Of a stretch of 39,038 nt of DNA, positions 8,581 to 16,242 are shown piece by piece (position 1 is the first letter of the stretch; each line of letters starts with the position of its first letter). Location of the stretch: contig CAIKVZ010000270.1 in assembly GCA_903830985.1 (NCBI GenBank), forward strand, positions 1 through 39,038, written 5' to 3'. Origin of the DNA: an uncultured beta proteobacterium. Its GTDB lineage: Bacteria; Pseudomonadota; Gammaproteobacteria; Burkholderiales; Burkholderiaceae_C. The notes beneath the pieces were generated by a model. It did no database searches, was not told the origin of the DNA, and worked only from the letters and a program-made list of their open reading frames with translations. A program made the position numbers and the translations under genes.

Positions 8581-9401
8581 GTTGCAAGGGTTTCCTGATG
8601 ACACGGCGCGCGCGCTGCCGTGTCGGCCGCGATCTGGCGCAGTTGGGTGATTTCTGAGCGGGTCACCGCCAGCAGCTCGTCGCCTTGCAGCGGGTATTCG
8701 ATGGCCCAGGGAACATTCGCGGGCAGGGCGCGCAGCACGGCGCGCCATGGTGCGCTGGATGCGCTCAGCGGCACGGCCACCCATTTTTTTGCCAAGCGTT
8801 GCACGCCCTTGCAGTGCACGTAACTCACCTGGGGCGCCAGGGCGGTGGCGGCCTGCAGCGGGCATTCACCGGTCCAGTGCCAGTTGCCCATGTCGAAGGT
8901 CATTCCCAAGGGGAATCCGCTGTGATTCGCGGCGTGAAAAAAATTCCGCATGGCGTCCAGCGTTCCGGCCGCAGGCGTCTGGTCATTCTCGATCACCAGT
9001 TCCACAGCGGCTTGTCGCAGGTGTATTTTCAGGGGCACGAGCGAGCCCTGTGAGGCTTCCGAGAAACCGCCAATGGACATCTTGAGCCGCATGGCACCCA
9101 GGGTCTGTGTGGATGCGATGGCGCGCTCCAACGCATACAGGTCGAGTTGACCGTCAGCGCGCCACAGGGGTTCGGCGCTGGAATAGACCACGGCTTTTCT
9201 GGCGGCGCGCATCAGTTCAGCGATGGTCAGGAGTTCGCGCGGTGTGTCGAGCAGCAACTCGCTGCGCACTTCCACGCCGTCCGCCCCGGCGTCCAGGGCG
9301 AGTTGTGTGAACCAGGCCTGGCCGTGGCGCCGCACTTCGTATGCGCCGAAGGCGGAAAGCGAAATCAGGATCGACGTGGCCGACGAAGCCTCAGTGAGCA
9401 T
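8577..9401 (-). CDS. kguE: Sugar phosphate isomerase/epimerase-like TIM-barrel protein (KguE-like)
   Basis: This 274-residue protein belongs to the xylose-isomerase-like TIM-barrel superfamily. Visible barrel-strand and metal-ligand stretches include [11 protein letters not shown] (about 39-49), VIENDQ, TFDMGNW, YVHCKG and WAIEYPL. These provide the Glu, Asp, His, Glu set expected to bind a divalent metal. KguE of the Pseudomonas 2-ketogluconate operon is of this type; its exact reaction is not well defined. The start at 9401 overlaps the end of the ATPase gene by 11 bases, and the stop overlaps the kinase start by four, so all three are tightly coupled. The call rests mainly on family and operon context. 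Confidence 0.8.
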   Translation of the reverse strand: MLTEASSATSILISLSAFGAYEVRRHGQAWFTQLALDAGADGVEVRSELLLDTPRELLTIAELMRAARKAVVYSSAEPLWRADGQLDLYALERAIASTQTLGAMRLKMSIGGFSEASQGSLVPLKIHLRQAAVELVIENDQTPAAGTLDAMRNFFHAANHSGFPLGMTFDMGNWHWTGECPLQAATALAPQVSYVHCKGVQRLAKKWVAVPLSASSAPWRAVLRALPANVPWAIEYPLQGDELLAVTRSEITQLRQIAADTAARAPCHQETLAT

Positions 9402-10173
9402 GTTGCGAATTCAAAATCTGGCCCAGGAAGTTGCGCGTGGTCTCGTGCTGGGGCGCACTGAAGAACTCTTTGGGCGGCGCCTGTTCGATGATGCGACCCT
9501 CGGCCATGAAGATGACGCGGTCGGCCACGCTGCGCGCAAAGCCCATCTCGTGCGTCACGCACAGCATGGTCATGCCGTCTTCGGCCAGGCTGATCATGGT
9601 GTCGAGCACCTCCTTCACCATCTCCGGATCGAGCGCCGAGGTGGGCTCGTCAAACAGCATGATCTTGGGCGTCATGCACAGCGCGCGCGCAATCGCCACA
9701 CGCTGCTGTTGGCCGCCCGAGAGCTGGCTTGGGTACTTGTGGGCCTGCTCGGGGATGCGCACCCTTGTGAGGTATTTCATGGCGATGGTTTGCGCCTCCT
9801 CAATGCTCAAGCCCCGCGACTGCACCGGTGCCAGCGTGCAGTTCTGCAGGATCGTCAGGTGCGGAAACAGGTTGAACTGCTGGAACACCATGCCCACTTC
9901 CTGGCGCACCGAGTCCACGTTCTTGCCGCCCGCCGTGAGGTCAATGCCGTTGACCACGATGCGGCCCTTTTGCACGGTCTCCAGGCGGTTGATGCAGCGG
10001 ATCAGCGTGGACTTGCCCGAGCCCGAGGGCCCACACACCACGATGCGTTCACCGGCGTGCACGTTCAGGTCAATGCCTGAGAGCACCTGAAATTTCCCAT
10101 ACCATTTGTCCACGCCTTCGATGCGGATAATGGGCTCAGTGGCGTCGCTGGGATGGGGCATTGCTTCAGTCAT
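9391..10173 (-). CDS. ABC transporter ATP-binding protein, polar amino acid (GlnQ/HisP) type
   Basis: The 260-residue ATPase has Walker [10 protein letters not shown] (48-56), Q-loop FQQFNLFPH, signature LSGGQQQR (151-158), Walker B IMLFDEP (171-177), the D-loop SALDPE and the switch His in CVTHEMGF. The closest family is the polar amino acid importers. It should power the two permeases and the binding protein encoded upstream in the same operon. In sugar-acid operons such PAAT-type importers can carry non-amino-acid substrates, and 2-ketogluconate or a related aldonate is inferred here from the three catabolic genes that follow. An alternative in-frame ATG lies four codons in. A REP-like palindrome sits between this gene and the binding-protein gene. 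Confidence 0.92.
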   Translation of the reverse strand: MTEAMPHPSDATEPIIRIEGVDKWYGKFQVLSGIDLNVHAGERIVVCGPSGSGKSTLIRCINRLETVQKGRIVVNGIDLTAGGKNVDSVRQEVGMVFQQFNLFPHLTILQNCTLAPVQSRGLSIEEAQTIAMKYLTRVRIPEQAHKYPSQLSGGQQQRVAIARALCMTPKIMLFDEPTSALDPEMVKEVLDTMISLAEDGMTMLCVTHEMGFARSVADRVIFMAEGRIIEQAPPKEFFSAPQHETTRNFLGQILNSQHAH

Positions 10174-10198
10174 GGGGTCACGTTTTCATTGGTAAAGA

Positions 10199-10281
10199 CC
10201 TCGTCATGGCGAGGCCGCAGGCCGTGGCAATCCATGAATTCAGGGGGCATGGATTGCGTCACTTCGTTCGCAATGACGAGG
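10199..10281. repeat. REP-like interrupted palindrome inside the operon
   Basis: An 83-bp imperfect palindrome fills most of the gap between the ATPase and the binding-protein genes. The outer arms are CCTCGTCAT (10199-10207) and ATGACGAGG (10273-10281). The inner arms are GCAATCCATG (10227-10236) and CATGGATTGC (10248-10257). Both pairs are perfect. Palindromes built on similar CGTCATTGCGAGG ... GCAATCC arms are, from memory, widespread extragenic repeats in many bacteria. In mRNA it would form a long stem just downstream of the binding-protein coding region. Confidence 0.8.
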
Positions 10282-10312
10282 CTTCAGCGCCCTCGCGATG
10301 GCGACGCCATGC

Positions 10313-11119
10313 TTACTGCATCTTCGGCAGGTCGGTTTCCAGCCACTTGCGGTACAGCTTGTTGAGCTCGCCATTGGCGACGTTCTTGGCGACGAAGTCG
10401 TCCACCGTTTTCAGCAGCTCGGCCTGGCCGGGGCGCATCACGATGCCCATGACCTGCTGGCGCAGCAGGAACTTGGACTCGTAGCTGTTGGCCGGTGCCC
10501 GCTTCTCGATCTGCGCGGCCACGGTGGTGGAGCAGCCGATGGCGTCGACCTGGCCCGACATCAGGGCCTGCATGGCCGAGGCGTCATCGTCAAAGCGGCG
10601 GATCTCCGTGCCCTCGGGCGCCACGGCGGTCAGCGCCACGTCCTGGGTGCTGGCGCGGGCCACGCCGACGCGCTTGCCCTTCAAGTCGGCAGCGACCTTG
10701 ATGCTGGCCTTCTTGTCGCCATACAGCACGATGCTGGCCGCCGCGTAGGGCTTGGAAAATTGCACCTGTTTGGCGCGTTCCGGTGTGATGGCCAGCGAAG
10801 CGACCAGGATGTCGACCTTGTTGGTCAACAGGAAGGGAATGCGGTTGGGGCCGGTCACGGGCACGAGGTTGAGCTTGACCCCCAGTTCTTTGGCCAGCAG
10901 GCGCGCCACGTCCGCGTCGTAGCCGTCGGGCTGGTTGCTGGAATTCATGGTGCCGTAGGGCGGAAAGTCGACCAGCATGCCGATGGTGAGCTCGCCCTTC
11001 TTCTTGATTTCGGCCACGGTCTGCGCACTCGCAGCGGGGACCCAGGCCGACAGGGTGGCGGCCAGGCCCAGGGCCAGGGCGGTGCCGGTGAAGACGCGGC
11101 GTTGCAGATTCTTGATCAT
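10313..11119 (-). CDS. ABC transporter solute-binding protein, family 3 (SBP_bac_3)
   Basis: This 268-residue periplasmic binding protein has a signal peptide cut at ASA32|Q33. It then starts with the typical GELTIGMLVDFPPYG strand and continues through two lobes, with VDILVASLAITPERA, SKPYAAASIVLYG and GKRVGVARAST. The family mostly binds polar amino acids. The usual acidic ligand-carboxylate region is not decisive, and genes for sugar-acid catabolism follow in the same operon, so 2-ketogluconate or a similar acid is a plausible ligand. It lies after the two permease genes and before the REP-like palindrome, a position that could allow higher expression of the binding protein than of the downstream ATPase. 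Confidence 0.9.
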   Translation of the reverse strand: MIKNLQRRVFTGTALALGLAATLSAWVPAASAQTVAEIKKKGELTIGMLVDFPPYGTMNSSNQPDGYDADVARLLAKELGVKLNLVPVTGPNRIPFLLTNKVDILVASLAITPERAKQVQFSKPYAAASIVLYGDKKASIKVAADLKGKRVGVARASTQDVALTAVAPEGTEIRRFDDDASAMQALMSGQVDAIGCSTTVAAQIEKRAPANSYESKFLLRQQVMGIVMRPGQAELLKTVDDFVAKNVANGELNKLYRKWLETDLPKMQ

Positions 11120-11171
11120 GGTGATGTGCTCCGTGGGTTGAGGGTAAAACGAAAGGTGAAAAAGATGCGGT

Positions 11172-11825
11172 TCAGCGCGTCAGCGCCGCGGCCTGGCGCC
11201 GCTCCATGTGCCCGGCCAGCAGGGACAGGGGCCAGCACAACACGAAATAGATGCCGGCGACCACGCTGAACACGATCAGCGGCTGGAAGGTGGCGTTGTT
11301 GATGATCTGACCGGACCGTGTGACCTCGACAAAGCCGATGATGGCGGCGAGCGAAGTGCCCTTGATGATCTGCACCATGTAGCCCACCGTGGGTGCCAGG
11401 GCAATCTTGAAGGCCTGCGGCAGGATCACGTAGCGCATGCGCGCGGCGTAGGACAGGTTCAGCGCCTGCGCCGCCTCCACCTGCCCGGCTGGCACAGCCT
11501 GGATGCAGCCGCGCCAGATCTCGCCCAGGAAGGCGCTGCTGTTGAGGATCAGCGCCACGCCCGCCGCCACCCAGGGGTTGATGTCCAGCCCCAGCACCGG
11601 CGCGCCGAAGAACACCAGGAACAGTTGCAGCAGCAGCGGCGTGCCCTGGAAGATCTGGATGAAGCCGCCGGCCAGGGCACGAGCCACCGGTCTGTTTGAG
11701 CTGCGGCACAGCGCCACGATCAGGCCGCCGATGGCGCCGCCGACGAAGGCGATCAGCGACAGCGCCACCGTCCACTTGGCGGCTTCCAGGATGAACAGGA
11801 ATTCGGAGAGACCAAAGCTGCGCAT
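11172..11825 (-). CDS. ABC transporter permease, polar amino acid type (second permease)
   Basis: The 217-residue membrane protein has about five hydrophobic segments and the cytoplasmic ATPase-contact (EAA) loop VEAAQALNLSYAARMRYVILPQAFK near the middle, as in HisM/GlnP permeases. The start at 11825 shares one base with the stop of the preceding permease (TGATG arrangement), so the two are translationally coupled. The pair should form the heterodimeric channel of the importer. The reading frame is open farther upstream, but that stretch overlaps the other permease in a different frame and was not used. Confidence 0.9.
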   Translation of the reverse strand: MRSFGLSEFLFILEAAKWTVALSLIAFVGGAIGGLIVALCRSSNRPVARALAGGFIQIFQGTPLLLQLFLVFFGAPVLGLDINPWVAAGVALILNSSAFLGEIWRGCIQAVPAGQVEAAQALNLSYAARMRYVILPQAFKIALAPTVGYMVQIIKGTSLAAIIGFVEVTRSGQIINNATFQPLIVFSVVAGIYFVLCWPLSLLAGHMERRQAAALTR

Positions 11826-12496
11826 CAGCGGCGATCCGGGTAATTGAGCGCCGAGCGGTAGATGGCCCGAAACAGCGCGGAAAAGGACAGGGCCAAAGCC
11901 AGGTAGATGACGGTCACGACGATGTAGATCTCGAAGCTGCGAAAAGTTTGCGACTGCAGGTTCGCTGCCACCGAGGTCAGGTCGTCGGCCGAGATCGCTG
12001 ACACCACGCTGGAGCTGAGCATGAGCAGGATGAACTGGCTGGTGAGCGCCGGGTAGATCGTCTTGAGCGCCGGCTTGAGGATCACGAAGCGAAAGATCTT
12101 CAAACGCGACAGGCTCAGCGCCAAGCCAGCTTCGATCTGTCCCTTGGGGATGGACTCGATCCCGGCCCGGATGATCTCGGCGGCGTAGGCGCCCAGGTTC
12201 ACCACCATGGCGGTGAGCGCTGCGGTGTAGGCCGACCAGCGCAGGCCCAGCGCCGGCAGGGCGAAAAAGAAGAAGAACAGTTGCACCAGAAATGGCGTGT
12301 TGCGTATCAGCTCGATGTAGACCTGGATCAGCCAGCGCAGGGGACGCGGGCCGGCGGTCTTGCCCCAGGCACAGGCTGTGGCCAGCACCAGGCCCAGCAG
12401 CATGGCCTGCATGGACAGCGCGATCGTGCTCCACGTGCCCTTGAGCAGCAGCGGCCAGGCGGCGAAGACATCGGCGAATTGAAAGCTGTAGTTCAT
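11825..12496 (-). CDS. ABC transporter permease, polar amino acid type (first permease)
   Basis: The 223-residue protein is the first gene of the operon behind the PtxS-type operator. It has several hydrophobic segments, the conserved IELIRNTPFLVQLFFFFF stretch near residue 60-78, and the EAA loop QIEAGLALSLSRLKIFRFVILKPALK that docks onto the ATPase. It pairs with the permease that follows directly. The -10 box and operator lie 30-55 bases upstream of its ATG at 12496. Family assignment is firm; substrate is inferred from the operon. Confidence 0.9.
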   Translation of the reverse strand: MNYSFQFADVFAAWPLLLKGTWSTIALSMQAMLLGLVLATACAWGKTAGPRPLRWLIQVYIELIRNTPFLVQLFFFFFALPALGLRWSAYTAALTAMVVNLGAYAAEIIRAGIESIPKGQIEAGLALSLSRLKIFRFVILKPALKTIYPALTSQFILLMLSSSVVSAISADDLTSVAANLQSQTFRSFEIYIVVTVIYLALALSFSALFRAIYRSALNYPDRR

Positions 12497-12525
12497 CGTG
12501 GGTTTTCGACCATCACAGCATTTTG

Positions 12526-12541
12526 CTGAAACCGGTTTCAG
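12526..12541. promoter_or_regulatory. PtxS-type operator in front of the transport/catabolic operon
   Basis: CTGAAACCGGTTTCAG is a perfect 16-bp palindrome. Its core TGAAACCGGTTTCA equals the operator known for the LacI-family repressor PtxS of Pseudomonas. It lies just downstream of the -10 box on the minus strand, over the likely transcription start, the expected place for a repressor. Confidence 0.85.
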
Positions 12542-12544
12542 GCG

Positions 12545-12550
12545 ATTATA
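12545..12550 (-). promoter_or_regulatory. -10 box of the operon promoter
   Basis: On the minus strand the sequence is a perfect TATAAT, ending 46 bases or so before the first permease ATG. The hexamer 17 bases upstream (ATGCGA) is a poor -35, which would suit a regulated promoter. The operator follows within four bases. Confidence 0.6.
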
Positions 12551-12586
12551 AAATTTCGCCGGATGGGTCGCATACTATGGAAAACC

Positions 12587-13657
12587 CTAGGTTTTAGGGC
12601 CGACAGCGGAAGAACCGCGCGCCACCAGTCGCCCGGACAGCAGGATCTGGCGCGGCGGCAGGTCCAGCCCCTTGAGGCGCTCGATCAGGCACAGCGCAGC
12701 GATGCGTCCCAACTCGTCTGTCGGTTGCGCGATGGCGCTCAAGCCCGGCCCCACATAGGGCGCCCACTCCGTGTCGTCGATGCCGACAAGTCCCACGTCC
12801 GGACCCAGTTGCCAGCCCAGGCGCGCCATGGCGGCGACCACGCGCAGCGTGACCACGGCATTGCTGGAGAGCACGGCCGGAAGGCCCTTCGCGGCGCGCT
12901 GGCGCAACTTTTTCAGCGCCTGGTCCAGGCCGTGCTCATCGTCGGCTGTGCACTCGAAGCTGTTGCCGTGCGGTCTATGGGCCGTTGCTGCCGATGTGCT
13001 GATGAAACTGCGAAAGGCGGCCTCGCGCTCCTCGCGCGAACTTACCCCTTGCACTGGCTCCGAGACAAAGAGCAGTTCGCGGTAGCCCACTTGCAGCAGG
13101 TGGCTGGCGGCCAGTCGCACGGCGCCGGCGTTGTCCAGGGACACGAAATCGGCCTGCATCTCGGGATGACGACGGTCCACCAGCACCACCGGTTTGCCCC
13201 GGCTCGCTGCGTGCGTCGCAGCACCGGTGTCGTGCCCCAGGGTGTTCAGGATGAAGCCCTCCACCTGGTAGGCGCTGAGCGCGGCGATGGCTTCGCTTTC
13301 GCGTCCCGAATCGTTGCCCAGGTTGAACAGCATCAGCAGGTAGCCGGCCTGCTGGCAGGCCTTCTCGGCACCGCGCAGCACGGCCACGGAAAACGGATTC
13401 GTCACATCGGCCACGACCAGGCCGATGAGGCGCGAACGCCCGCGTTTGAGCGCCTGCGCCATCGGGCTCGGGCTGTAGCCCAGGGCTGCAATGGCCACTT
13501 CCACGCGGGTCGCAATGTCCGGCGTGAGCAGCTTTTCGCGGTGGTTCATAAAGCGCGACACCGTGGCTTTGGAGACGCCTGCCACGCGCGCGACGTCGGC
13601 AATCGTGGCCCTTGCGGTGGGTGTGCGGCTGGCGGGCGTTTTTTTTGACGGCGTCAT
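12587..13657 (-). CDS. ptxS: LacI-family transcriptional repressor, PtxS-like
   Basis: The 356-residue regulator has an N-terminal LacI helix-turn-helix and hinge (TIADVARVAGVSKATVSRFMN, about 18-38) and a periplasmic-binding-protein-like effector domain (from LIGLVVADVTNPF to GIDDTEWAPYVGPGLSAIAQP). Palindromes matching the known PtxS operator occur upstream of this gene and in the gap before the operon it precedes. I therefore infer that it represses both and is released by 2-ketogluconate, as for PtxS in Pseudomonas. It reads in the same direction as the operon, 90 bp upstream. A gluconate- or KDG-responsive paralogue is the main alternative. No strong ribosome binding site precedes the ATG. 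Confidence 0.85.
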   Translation of the reverse strand: MTPSKKTPASRTPTARATIADVARVAGVSKATVSRFMNHREKLLTPDIATRVEVAIAALGYSPSPMAQALKRGRSRLIGLVVADVTNPFSVAVLRGAEKACQQAGYLLMLFNLGNDSGRESEAIAALSAYQVEGFILNTLGHDTGAATHAASRGKPVVLVDRRHPEMQADFVSLDNAGAVRLAASHLLQVGYRELLFVSEPVQGVSSREEREAAFRSFISTSAATAHRPHGNSFECTADDEHGLDQALKKLRQRAAKGLPAVLSSNAVVTLRVVAAMARLGWQLGPDVGLVGIDDTEWAPYVGPGLSAIAQPTDELGRIAALCLIERLKGLDLPPRQILLSGRLVARGSSAVGPKT

Positions 13658-13676
13658 GGGGTTGAAGCAGCGGGTA

Positions 13677-13694
13677 TCTGAAACCAGTTTCAGA
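13677..13694. promoter_or_regulatory. Second PtxS-type operator, in front of the repressor gene
   Basis: TCTGAAACCAGTTTCAGA is a palindrome broken only at the two central bases, and it matches the operator at 12526-12541 in 15 of 16 core positions. It sits 20 bases upstream of the repressor start, which indicates autoregulation. On the minus strand an extended -10-like TGCTAACAT lies just before it. Confidence 0.8.
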
Positions 13695-13734
13695 CAATGT
13701 TAGCACTCCGCCCGGCGCCTGTCGCCGCCCTTGC

Positions 13735-15579
13735 TCAGGCTGCGGCGGCCAGCTCGTAGCGGTCGCGCCCCGCGTGCTTGGCGCAGTACAGCGCACGGTC
13801 GGCGCTCGCCAGCACGTCGGTTACCGACTGCATCGGTGACAGCGAGGCCACACCCATGGAGAAGGTGATGGCCTCGCTCGCCGGCAGGCCGGGAATGGCC
13901 TGCGACTTGAGTTGGGCCCGGATGCGCTGAAACAGTTGCTCGGCCAATTGCGGTGCTGATGCTGGGCCGGCGCAGACCACCAGCCATTCTTCGCCGCCGA
14001 TTCGGCCTATCTGTTCGCCCTGCTGCTGTCCCTGGCTGGCAGCGCAGTAGAAGGCCTTGAGCACCTCGTCACCCACATCGTGGCCGAAGCGGTCGTTTAC
14101 GCCCTTGAAATGGTCGATGTCAAGCATCGCCACCACGGCGTCTTCGCCCCGAATGGATAGCGTCGACAAGTGGTCGAGAATGGCGCGCCGGTTGGGCGCC
14201 CCGGTGAGTACGTCGATGGAAGCCAGCGTGGCGTAGTAGCGCCGTTTCTGGATCTGGTTGAACAGGAAGTAGGCGCCAAACCCGAGCGTCAGCAGGGCCA
14301 GGGCCAGCAGCGCGAGCAGCAGGTGCTGGTTTGCGGATTGCTCGCGCAGCTTGGTCTGGCTGAGGTCGTCGCGCAGGCGCAGGCGCAGGTTCTCTTCGTC
14401 TTTTTTGCCAAGCTCGTAACGCACACCCAGTTCCACCAGTTGGGTCTTGCGCGCGCGTACCGACAGCCGGCGCTCCACGTCCAACATGTCCTGCAGCGTG
14501 ACCGCGGCCTTGCTCCAGTGACCTGCTGCGACGAGCGTCTGGGCCCGGTATTCCAGAAACCTGAGCTTGGAGAAGCTGTCGGGCGCTGACGTCATACGGC
14601 GGCTGGCCGAGTCCAGCAGTTCGTCAAAGCCAGGACGCTCCAATGCCACCCAGGCCCGGGCTCGGGCACTCTGTCCCATGGCCCACAGGCCGAAGTAGTC
14701 GCGCTCGAGCAGCACAGGCTGGGAAAGGGCCAGGAAGCGCTCCGCTGCCTGCCAGTCCTGCAACATGACGGCCGCGATGCCCAGGCCCAGCCGTGCCGCC
14801 GCCATGCTCGCGGCATCCTGCAACTCCAGGGCGTTGTCCAGTGATTGACGGAAGTGCCCTCGCGCCACCTGCGGGTCATGCGCGTTGAGCGCGTCCTGGC
14901 CCAGAGCCCAGCCGATCCAGGATTTCAGGTACGGCGCGTCGACGTGGTCCAGCAGCGCATAGGCTTGACGCCTTGCGGCAGTGGATGATGGCGTGTCCTG
15001 CAGGCCGTCGTAGATGCCCGCCATGCCGGCCTGGGCTGCTGCCGTGCGGATCAGGTCGCCGTGGCGCCGATAGACCGCCAGGGCGTAGACGAAGTGCGGC
15101 TCGGCTTCGGCGTAGTGGCTGGCACCGGAGGACAGTGCCCAGGCCGCGGTCTCGCGGATGTAAGCCTGGGACATCTCGTCGGTGATTTTTTCTCCAAGAA
15201 CGATGGCGTTGCGGGCCGAGGCGGCGCTCTCGTCGAGCTTGTCGGTGTCGGCTTGTCCCATGGCTTGGATCGCCTCCGACATGGCCATGCCAAAGGGGTC
15301 AGCGACCTGCTGTGCCAGGCGGCGGCTGGCTTCGATGTGTCTTGCGGCCAAAGTCCTCGATCCCAGTGCCGTCGCTGCGGATGCGGCCAGCAGGTGCGCC
15401 TGCATTTGATCGCCAGGCGTGGCGTCGGGCTGGGCGGCGAGTTGCGCAACGCTCTGCGTCGCCAGTTGCAGGGACAGTTGTGGGTTGCGGTCCACAGCGA
15501 GGAGCTCGGGCGACACCTGCAATGCCGGCAACGCCGCGCAGCAAACGCTGATCGCGAGGCCCGGCAGAATACGCAGCAT
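13735..15579 (-). CDS. Membrane-anchored diguanylate cyclase with periplasmic helical-repeat sensor domain
   Basis: The layout from residue 1 is: signal-like segment (MLRILPGLAISVCCAALPA), about 380 residues of Ala/Leu-rich helical repeats resembling TPRs, a coiled-coil-like stretch, one membrane segment (about 420-441), and a C-terminal GGDEF domain. The GGDEF domain has DVLTGAPNRRA, DIDHFKGVND and the active-site loop GGEEW (528-532). GGEEF is a functional variant, but Trp at the fifth position is unusual. No RxxD inhibitory site is seen at the expected spacing. The role is synthesis of cyclic di-GMP in response to a periplasmic cue. I placed the start at the ATG giving a compact signal peptide; an in-frame TTG at 15630 would add 17 residues. 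The gene is monocistronic on its strand. Confidence 0.85.
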   Translation of the reverse strand: MLRILPGLAISVCCAALPALQVSPELLAVDRNPQLSLQLATQSVAQLAAQPDATPGDQMQAHLLAASAATALGSRTLAARHIEASRRLAQQVADPFGMAMSEAIQAMGQADTDKLDESAASARNAIVLGEKITDEMSQAYIRETAAWALSSGASHYAEAEPHFVYALAVYRRHGDLIRTAAAQAGMAGIYDGLQDTPSSTAARRQAYALLDHVDAPYLKSWIGWALGQDALNAHDPQVARGHFRQSLDNALELQDAASMAAARLGLGIAAVMLQDWQAAERFLALSQPVLLERDYFGLWAMGQSARARAWVALERPGFDELLDSASRRMTSAPDSFSKLRFLEYRAQTLVAAGHWSKAAVTLQDMLDVERRLSVRARKTQLVELGVRYELGKKDEENLRLRLRDDLSQTKLREQSANQHLLLALLALALLTLGFGAYFLFNQIQKRRYYATLASIDVLTGAPNRRAILDHLSTLSIRGEDAVVAMLDIDHFKGVNDRFGHDVGDEVLKAFYCAASQGQQQGEQIGRIGGEEWLVVCAGPASAPQLAEQLFQRIRAQLKSQAIPGLPASEAITFSMGVASLSPMQSVTDVLASADRALYCAKHAGRDRYELAAAA

Positions 15580-15769
15580 CCGTACCGCAGGCCTGGGCTT
15601 GGAGAGGGGAGGGAGTTGAAAGGCTGGCAAGGCGCGCGTCTCGTGGATGGAGGAGGGGGCGCGGGCTGCGGTGAATGATGAATTTGAATTGTCGTAATCG
15701 TATCAATGCAAAGTGTACTGCCAGGCAGGCGCCGCGTCCATCCCCCGCGGACAAACCTGCGTCAGCGCT

Positions 15770-16174
15770 TCAGTGGCTGTCCCAGGTGCGTACCTGTTCG
15801 TCGCGCGCTTTTTCGCCGTCCCGACGCTCGCGCTTGGTGGGGCGGCCTTGCGTCAGGCTCAGGGCCGGCTCGGGGGCGAGGCGGTGCTGCTCGGCAGCGG
15901 CCGCGCGCAGTCTGAGCGACTCGGCGGTCTCCGCGTACAGCAGCGCTGCCGTCGGTGCCGGTCCGCGCTTGTCGCTCAGCGCTTGCACCACGATGCTGCG
16001 CGTCACCGGACCTGCGCGCAGCTGCACTTGGTCCCCGGCCTTGAGTTCGCGCGCCGGTTTCACGGCAAGGCCGTTGACGTGGACCCGACCCTTGTCAATT
16101 TCCTCACTCGCCAGACTGCGCGTCTTGTAAAAGCGCGCGGCCCACAGCCATTTGTCGATGCGCAGTTTTTCCAT
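15770..16174 (-). CDS. hslR: S4-domain RNA-binding heat-shock protein, Hsp15-like
   Basis: The 134-residue protein has an N-terminal S4 RNA-binding domain (KLRIDKWLWAARFYKTRSLA... GRVHVNGLAVKPARELKAGDQV, residues 3-52) and a basic, charged C-terminal tail (PTKRERRDGEKARDE). This matches Hsp15, which binds free 50S subunits carrying a stalled nascent chain and helps recycle them. The start at 16174 was chosen because the S4 domain begins immediately; an upstream in-frame extension has no family support. It is divergent from the DTW-domain gene, with 68 bp between the starts. Confidence 0.85.
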   Translation of the reverse strand: MEKLRIDKWLWAARFYKTRSLASEEIDKGRVHVNGLAVKPARELKAGDQVQLRAGPVTRSIVVQALSDKRGPAPTAALLYAETAESLRLRAAAAEQHRLAPEPALSLTQGRPTKRERRDGEKARDEQVRTWDSH

Positions 16175-16242
16175 GTTGACGATTGTGCGCCAATGGTCAC
16201 GGTGCAGCGCTTGTCGGCCGTAGGCCAAGTCTAGAATCAATC

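Noticed and set aside
11172-12434. A 420-codon frame covering the second permease and running into the first
   Set aside because: Only the part from 11825 downstream encodes a permease. The upstream part is an out-of-frame reading of the first permease, so this is not a fused gene.
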